From assembly GCA_003452935.1 (NCBI GenBank), contig DMMY01000032.1, positions 51,194-60,028 on the forward strand: DNA of 8,835 nucleotides, written 5' to 3'. The translations under genes and the position numbers were made by a program. The notes under the pieces are model-generated. The model did not search any database, was not told the origin of the DNA, and saw nothing but the letters and a program-made list of their open reading frames with translations. Every line of letters begins with the position of its first letter. Position 1 is the first letter of the stretch. Below are positions 6,001-8,835 of this stretch, piece by piece. Source of the stretch: Elusimicrobiota bacterium (GTDB taxonomy: Bacteria; Elusimicrobiota; Elusimicrobia; UBA1565; UBA9628).

Positions 6001-8835
6001 ATCACCGCGGGGACTGAACTTCCACCACAATCGCATCAGCTACCCGGGCACGGGCAACAACGGCAGCGTGGTCTCGGCCTACTTCTGGGGCGCTGCGGAC
6101 ACGGATTTCCAGTTCAACGACGTCAACTCGAGCGGCACGGGCCTTTCCAACGCCTATCTCCTCCAGCTCAACAACTCGACGGTCACGGTCAGGAACAACG
6201 TTTTCCTCTCATCCTGGACCGTCACGGGCTCATCGGCCAGCCTGTTCCTGAGCGCGGCCAGCGGCATTGATTCGGATTATAACGACTGGTTCAGCTCCAA
6301 CGCCGCCCCAGCCTTCGTCTGGGGCGGCAAAACTTATCAAGGCGTCGCGGCCTGGAAAGCGGCCAATAAAGACGCCTACTCCTTCTCGGCCAATCCATTC
6401 TGGCATAACTCGAGCGCGGGCATCGAGGACTTCCATCCGGCCTCGGCCGTGGGCCGCTACAGCGGTGGAGCTTGGCCCGCGGATGCCGCGAACTCGCCGA
6501 CCATCGACATGGCCGATCCCGCCATAGACGTAGACGGCATGGAGCCCGACCCCAACGGCGGCCGGGCCAACCAGGGCTCCTACGGCCTGAGCGCCGAGGC
6601 GTCGCTCTCGCCGCCCAAGATTTGCGCCGTGGAAAAGAACGTGTGCAAGAGCGGCTGCGCTTACTCCGACATCCAGTCCGCCCTGGACAGCATCGCGCCC
6701 AAGACCCTGGCGGGCTACGCCTGCGTCATCATCAGGGACGCCCAGACCTACAGCGAGCAGGTCACGGTCCAGGGCTTCATCAACAACGGCTCGTCATTGA
6801 CCATCATGGGCGACGCCGCCCTGCCCGGCCATCCGATCGTCAATCCTCCCGCCCAATCCACGGCCGCTTTCCAGGTCATGCAGGCCAGCGTCAATATCTT
6901 CAATATCGACGTCATCTCCACCAATACCGTCCAGTATGGCGTGCTGGTATCCTCCATGCTGGTCAATATATCAAGCGTCAACGTGGATGGGGGAAATCAT
7001 ATCAGGGCGGCAGGCATCAGCCTGGCGGGTTGGAGCGCGCTGAGCTATTCCAGCGTCAGCGTTAGACGAACGCTGACGCTGTCTTACACGCACGCCCTCG
7101 TCCTGACCAGCAGCCGGACCGCGGTTTCTTTCAGCACGGCCGCGAATAACAGCCCCGTAGAAACCTACGGCAATGCCATTTATCTCTTAAATGCGTCATC
7201 GAACACGCTCACATCCGTCTATGCGATAGCCGCCAACGGAGACTCGCTGGTAGTCGATGGAAAAGACGGACTCGAGGCCAGCTACAACACCATCAGCCGA
7301 AGCACATCCACCTGCCTTGCCGACGGCCTTGACTACCCGTACCATGCCGGGCTCCTCACCAATAATTCCAACGGGAACCTCATCACGGGGACCGTCATGA
7401 ATACCTTGCCTGGGGGCGGATATGGCATGCAGGTTTATCGTTCATCCTCGAACAGCATCTTGGATTCCTATATCCAGGGCGGAGTCGGCGTCGTGATCTC
7501 AGGCTCTACCGGCACGATCATAAATAACTGTTCTCTAGAGGGCATGAACGCCTTTGGCAAAGGCATCCGGATCGGCACCGCCAGCGTCGGCGTCTCCCTC
7601 TCCGCCAACTCCATAACGGGCGGCGCGCAAGGCGCGGGAATATATCTGGATGCCTACAACAAGGGCGATTTCTATTTCTCCACCAACACCATCAACGCCG
7701 GGGCGCAGTACGGCATTTTTATCGCCACGCAAGCCGCCAATGCCAAGGTTTACATCGCTTCCAACACGATCATCCCCGCGCTCAGCAACGCCAACGACAC
7801 TTACGGCATCTATATGGACGGCTTGGCCACCGGCGCCACCATCCATAACAACAGCATCGTTTACCGAACTTCGAATAATCATGCCGGCAAGACCGCCTAC
7901 GGCCTCTGGGCCAAGTCTGCTCCAGGCCTAAACTTCCATCATAACCGCATCAGCTATCCCGGCACGGACAACAACGGCAGCGTGGTCTCGGCCTATTTCT
8001 GGGGCGCGCAGAAAACGGATTTCCAGTTCAATGACGTCAACTCGACCGGCACGAACCTGGCCAGCGCCTATCTTCTCCAACTCAACGCATCAACCGTCGT
8101 GGTCAGTAACAATATCTTCCTCTCCTCCTGGACCGTGACGGTTTCTTCGGCCAGCCTCTACATGAGCGCCAACAGCGGCGTCAACTCGGACTACAACGAC
8201 TGGTTCAGCTCGAATTCCGCCCTGACCTTCATTTGGGGAAGCAAGGCTTATCAAGGCGTGGACTCCTGGAGGACGACGGGCAAGGATATGAATTCCATAT
8301 CCGCCAATCCCTTGTGGCGCAATCCGGCTTGCGGCGCCGAGGACTTCCATCTTTTGTCCTTGAGAGGACGCTTCCAGGACGGCAATTGGCCTGTTGATGC
8401 AGCCACTTCGCAGGCCATTGACGCGGCGGACCCTGCTATCGATGTGGGAGGCATAGAGCCTGAAGATAACGGCAACCGCGCCAACCAGGGCTCTTACGGC
8501 TACACAACGCAGGCTTCCAAGTCCGCGCCCCCCCCGGGCAATCCCGGCATCTTCGCGGTAAATCGAACCAGCGTTACATTGCAATATGGTCTCGTGGCCG
8601 CGGACGGATATCAGGTGGATGCCTCCACGCGCTCAGATTTCGAAGCGATCACGCTCAAGAGCTCCTCGACCTTAAATCCCACTCTGGACGCCCTGGCCCC
8701 CCAGAGCCTCAGTCCGAACACCACCTATTATCTTCGCGCGGCTGCCATATACAGCGGCGCCGGCTCCAATTATGCGGCTGCCGTGCTCGCGACCGCGACG
8801 TTGGCGTATCCTCCGGCCGCGGCCGCGAGCACGTT
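1..8835 (+). CDS. Internal fragment of a giant modular surface/secreted protein (kelch, Ig-like, FN3, three beta-helix modules, FN3)
   Basis: I translated the whole window in the frame starting at base 2 and found 2,944 sense codons with no stop; bases 1 and 8834-8835 belong to codons cut by the window edges. Both termini are missing, so signal peptide, anchor, start site and full length cannot be judged. Domains in order are kelch repeats (residues 1-413), an early-set-like Ig domain (414-543), FN3 (544-629), three parallel beta-helix modules (635-1359, 1366-2201, 2208-2839) and FN3 (2849-2935). All are typical of extracellular bacterial proteins that bind glycans or other cells; the exact role is unknown. 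Cysteines are few and cluster in the module caps, which suggests disulfides and export. No transmembrane segment, catalytic motif or sorting signal is visible. The protein style suggests Elusimicrobiota (inference). The reading frame is certain; the function is not. Confidence 0.95.
2..1240 (+). repeat. Kelch beta-propeller region, nine motif copies of 47-50 residues
   Basis: The repeated phrase is TLLPNGKVLVAGG, followed by a variable loop, then (S/T)AELYDPxxGxWS and xxMxxAR. The first copy enters the window already inside its motif (KVLVAGG at base 2). The Thr codon that opens the later copies lies at 119, 260, 407, 551, 692, 839, 989 and 1136, so the period is 141-150 bases. The paired glycines and the conserved Tyr and Trp are the kelch signature, each unit normally forming one four-stranded propeller blade. 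The ninth unit degenerates after VAGG into a glycine-rich stretch and keeps only LYTEYDF, so it probably closes the propeller or is decayed. More blades may lie upstream. There is no cysteine anywhere in this region, so the Tyr-Cys cofactor of galactose oxidase cannot form here; a binding role is more likely than catalysis. Copies at 260-297 and 407-444 are identical over 38 bases. Confidence 0.92.
1241..1630 (+). other. Ig-like, early-set (galactose-oxidase C-terminal) type domain
   Basis: These 130 residues directly follow the kelch region. They begin FALSTLTVAARPGIIQVNG, then show SPASVYAGSWVSVSG, and end with the phrase RPGYYHFWVQSNAVPSSF. In galactose-oxidase-like and glyoxal-oxidase-like proteins the propeller is followed by an early-set Ig domain with a start of the type 'P..V.YG..F.V' and an end of the type 'PPGYYMLFV....VPS'; order and both phrases match. 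That assignment rests on family knowledge recalled by eye. A glycine- and serine-rich insertion (about bases 1361-1411) sits in the first half and may be a flexible loop. One cysteine occurs, at bases 1526-1528 (SSCSL). The domain probably packs against the propeller. An IPT/TIG-type fold is an alternative. Confidence 0.55.
1631..1888 (+). other. Fibronectin type III domain 1
   Basis: About 86 residues show the FN3 pattern: an opening strand with Ile and Trp (FITSITAQWQANGNP), a middle strand TLYELDAS, and the hallmark LKPYTLYYFRVNA, which matches the L-x-P-x-T-x-Y-x-x-R-V consensus near the end of FN3 domains. It closes with SARTAP. It links the propeller part to the first beta-helix module, which starts five residues later. 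FN3 domains in bacterial extracellular proteins act mainly as spacers or protein-protein and glycan-contact modules. The second copy near the window end shares the phrases Y-x-x-DAST-x-SDF and YY-x-R. The call rests on sequence phrases rather than a profile search. Confidence 0.78.
2654..2661 (+). repeat. G8 homopolymer tract in the coding sequence
   Basis: Eight consecutive G residues encode part of SGGGG in the stack of module 1. The frame is intact across it. Gain or loss of one base would truncate the protein soon after, so it is either a possible slippage site or a place where a sequencing error would matter. Confidence 0.9.
3239..4078 (+). repeat. C-terminal beta-helix cassette, copy 1 (280 residues)
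   Basis: This is the first of three homologous blocks. In order it carries SSNTIRAGSQYG, SNTIIPALSDAVDTYG, YNNSIVYRTSNNHAG, HNRISYPG, DFQFNDVNSSGTG, NSDYNDWFSSN, a Trp-rich stretch (FIWG, YQGVAAW, NPFWHDPSAG), EDFHPL, DSPTIDRADPA and EPDPNGGRANQGSYG. The final motif resembles the 'SPAID.G' and 'NGGR.N.GAYG' endings widespread in bacterial parallel beta-helix proteins, which close the solenoid (family knowledge). The block is divergent at HNRISYPGADNHG and in the GRYHDGSFAPLDL stretch. One-residue differences at SSNALTF and near the end compensate, so the length still equals that of the other copies. Confidence 0.93.
4258..4398 (+). repeat. Near-identical DNA direct repeat in the cap of module 2 (copy 1)
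   Basis: Bases 4258-4398 match 6784-6924 at 140 of 141 positions by eye; the only mismatch is 4276 (t) against 6802 (c). Bases 4277-4398 form a 122-base perfect match. It encodes GSSLTIMGDAALPG and on through FNIDVISTN. Identity includes silent third positions. Confidence 0.95.
4646..5584 (+). repeat. Array of 14 SSNTI beta-helix rungs, 20-23 residues each
   Basis: Units start at 4646, 4715, 4781, 4850, 4919, 4988, 5054, 5123, 5189, 5258, 5324, 5393, 5459 and 5525, with lengths 23, 22, 23, 23, 23, 22, 23, 22, 23, 22, 23, 22, 22 and 20 residues. The consensus is SSxNTIxQSxVAA, then a short variable turn, then GIYLxQ. Each unit is about one turn of a right-handed parallel beta-helix; the recurring Asn of SxNT and the Gln before the next SS would stack into ladders along the solenoid. 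The units align at protein level but DNA identity is limited: the best neighbouring match is 26 bases (4727-4752 and 4793-4818). The array is visibly richer in A+T than the rest of the gene. A degenerate further rung (SSGTSIHSSV) follows. Confidence 0.92.
5765..6604 (+). repeat. C-terminal beta-helix cassette, copy 2 (280 residues)
   Basis: Homologous to copies 1 and 3 and of identical length. It differs from both at IVYRTSNDHSG, SLFLSAASGIDSDYNDW and AAPAFVWGGK. It resembles copy 3 in TYGIYMDGLATGAT and NFHHNRISYPG, and copy 1 in DFQFNDVNSSGTG through TVTVRNN. Bases 6110-6199 match 3584-3673 of copy 1 at 89 of 90 positions. It ends in EPDPNGGRANQGSYGLSAEAS, directly before the cap of module 3. 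Confidence 0.93.
6784..6924 (+). repeat. Near-identical DNA direct repeat in the cap of module 3 (copy 2)
   Basis: Partner of 4258-4398, displaced by 2,526 bases (842 codons), with a perfect 122-base core at 6803-6924. Similarity drops to ordinary paralog level on both sides: upstream the cap differs at several codons, and downstream copy 2 changes to SSMLVNISSVNVDGGN. Confidence 0.95.
7051..7081. repeat. Perfect 13-bp inverted repeat with 5-base loop inside the coding sequence
   Basis: The left arm 7051-7063 (cagcgtcagcgtt) and right arm 7069-7081 (aacgctgacgctg) are exact reverse complements around the loop agacg. It would form a stable hairpin in mRNA or single-stranded DNA. It lies in mid-frame (residues SVSVRRTLTL) with no T-run after it, so it is not a terminator. 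The right arm falls inside an insertion that modules 1 and 2 lack. Confidence 0.9.
7679..8518 (+). repeat. C-terminal beta-helix cassette, copy 3 (280 residues)
   Basis: Homologous to copies 1 and 2 and of identical length. It is close to copy 1 in NNHAGKTAYGL and in SGVNSDYNDWFSSN (bases 8167-8208 are identical to 3727-3768), and close to copy 2 in YGIYMDGLATGAT and in VSAYFWGA. Its end is the most diverged: the closing motif is EPEDNGNRANQGSYG, and SP-x-ID is replaced by SQAIDAADPA. A cysteine (NPACGAED) replaces the Ser of the DPSAG/NSSAG motif in the other copies. Confidence 0.93.
8528..8535 (+). repeat. C8 homopolymer tract at the module 3 - FN3 junction
   Basis: Eight consecutive C residues encode the prolines of SAPPPG in the linker between the third beta-helix module and FN3 domain 2. 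The frame is intact across it. The linker would tolerate length change, but single-base slippage would cut off everything downstream. Confidence 0.9.
8546..8806 (+). other. Fibronectin type III domain 2
   Basis: About 87 residues follow a short proline linker (SAPPPGNP). They show an opening strand RTSVTLQYGL, a middle strand YQVDASTRSDF matching YELDASTASDF of domain 1, the hallmark LSPNTTYYLRAAA, and a closing strand AAVLATATLAY. This is the FN3 pattern. The protein continues past it (PPAAAAST at the window edge); by analogy with the T-x-A-P junction after domain 1, another FN3 or beta-helix module may begin there, but this cannot be seen. It shows that FN3 domains flank the block of three beta-helix modules. 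Confidence 0.78.

Larger units (their letters stand above)
4097..6604 (+). other. Parallel beta-helix module 2 (836 residues, largest)
   Basis: This module starts with CAVEKDVCKSGC, then STIQSALDGIAPKTL and CVIIKDAQTYSEQVTIQGF, the usual opening of a parallel beta-helix domain. The coils SVNIFNIDV and LVRISSVNVDSGN follow, then a long regular array of SSNTI rungs, a transition ending in STNTINTGAQYG, and the 280-residue cassette. It follows module 1 with only a short linker (LSSSKT) and no FN3 domain between them. Cap start to cassette is 556 residues, the longest of the three; the extra length lies in the rung array. Its cap is nearly identical in DNA to that of module 3, while part of its cassette is nearly identical to that of module 1, so the module appears to be a recombination mosaic. 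Confidence 0.87.
6623..8518 (+). other. Parallel beta-helix module 3 (632 residues, shortest)
   Basis: This module opens with CAVEKNVCKSGC and CVIIRDAQTYSEQVTVQGF, closely matching module 2. The stack is short and irregular: it contains NASSNTLTSVYAI, YNTISRST, NGNLITGT and SSNSILDSYIQGG rungs but no regular array. Cap start to cassette is 352 residues. Two features distinguish it. An insertion near 7064-7090 (residues around RRTLTLSYT) has no counterpart in modules 1 and 2 and forms a perfect inverted repeat. The closing motif has drifted to EPEDNGNRANQGSYGYT, where the other modules have EPDPNGGRANQGSYG. Extra cysteines occur at STCLADG, NNCSLEG and NPACGAED. It is followed by a proline-rich linker and FN3 domain 2. 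Confidence 0.86.

Noticed and set aside
3239..6623. Same 2,526-base offset for cassette 1 to 2 and for cap 2 to cap 3
   Set aside because: Both distances contain the same two parts (cassette to next cap, 858 bases, and module 2 cap to its cassette, 1,668 bases), so the equality follows from the equal cassette-to-cap spacing and is not an extra signal.
6472..7065. Forward open frame of 197 codons in another frame, and similar ones at 2002-2484, 3210-3725 and 4096-4596
   Set aside because: These are shadows of the main frame with Arg-, Pro- and Gly-rich nonsense composition; similar products appear wherever the module caps repeat, because the DNA repeats.
8814..8825. 12-base GC palindrome at the window end
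   Set aside because: It results from alternating gcc and gcg alanine codons in a PAAAA linker and needs no other explanation.
1..8835. Promoters, ribosome binding sites, terminators, tRNA or rRNA genes, mobile elements
   Set aside because: The whole window is uninterrupted coding sequence in one frame. The one strong hairpin (7051-7081) is inside the frame and has no T-run, and nothing resembling an RNA gene or transposase was seen.

Overview
The whole 8,835-base window lies inside one protein-coding gene. On the + strand, the frame whose codons start at base 2 stays open from edge to edge: 2,944 complete codons (bases 2-8833) with no stop. Neither the start codon nor the stop codon is in view. 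This is therefore an internal piece of a gene for a giant, modular, probably secreted or surface-anchored protein. There is no intergenic DNA, RNA gene, promoter, terminator, mobile element or CRISPR array in the window.

Layout, numbering residues from the first full codon: a kelch-type beta-propeller region (residues 1-413, bases 2-1240, nine motif copies); an Ig-like domain resembling the early-set domain that follows the propeller in galactose-oxidase-like proteins (414-543); a first fibronectin type III domain (544-629); three consecutive right-handed parallel beta-helix modules (635-1359, 1366-2201 and 2208-2839); a second fibronectin type III domain (2849-2935); and the first residues of whatever follows. 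Each beta-helix module has a conserved N-terminal cap carrying a cysteine pair spaced exactly 33 residues apart, then a stack of variable length (352-556 residues from cap start to cassette), then a C-terminal cassette of exactly 280 residues. The stack of module 2 holds a regular array of 14 SSNTI-type rungs of 20-23 residues.

The DNA records how the modules evolved. The caps of modules 2 and 3 share a 122-base perfect match. The cassettes of modules 1 and 2 share a 90-base stretch with a single mismatch, whereas modules 1 and 3 are closest in another part of the same cassette. This is the mosaic expected of duplication followed by recombination or gene conversion inside the gene. Module 3 also carries a short insertion that forms a perfect 13-bp inverted repeat.

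Organism: G+C is moderate to high (hand counts of 65% in part of the kelch region and 48% in part of the rung array). The combination of kelch repeats, FN3 domains with 'ANGNPNGTLYELDAS' and 'LSPNTTYYLRA' phrases, and SSNTI beta-helix repeats in huge proteins recalls the giant surface proteins of Elusimicrobiota. That is an inference from recalled family style, not a database result. A role in adhesion or glycan binding is plausible, but no catalytic site can be recognised.
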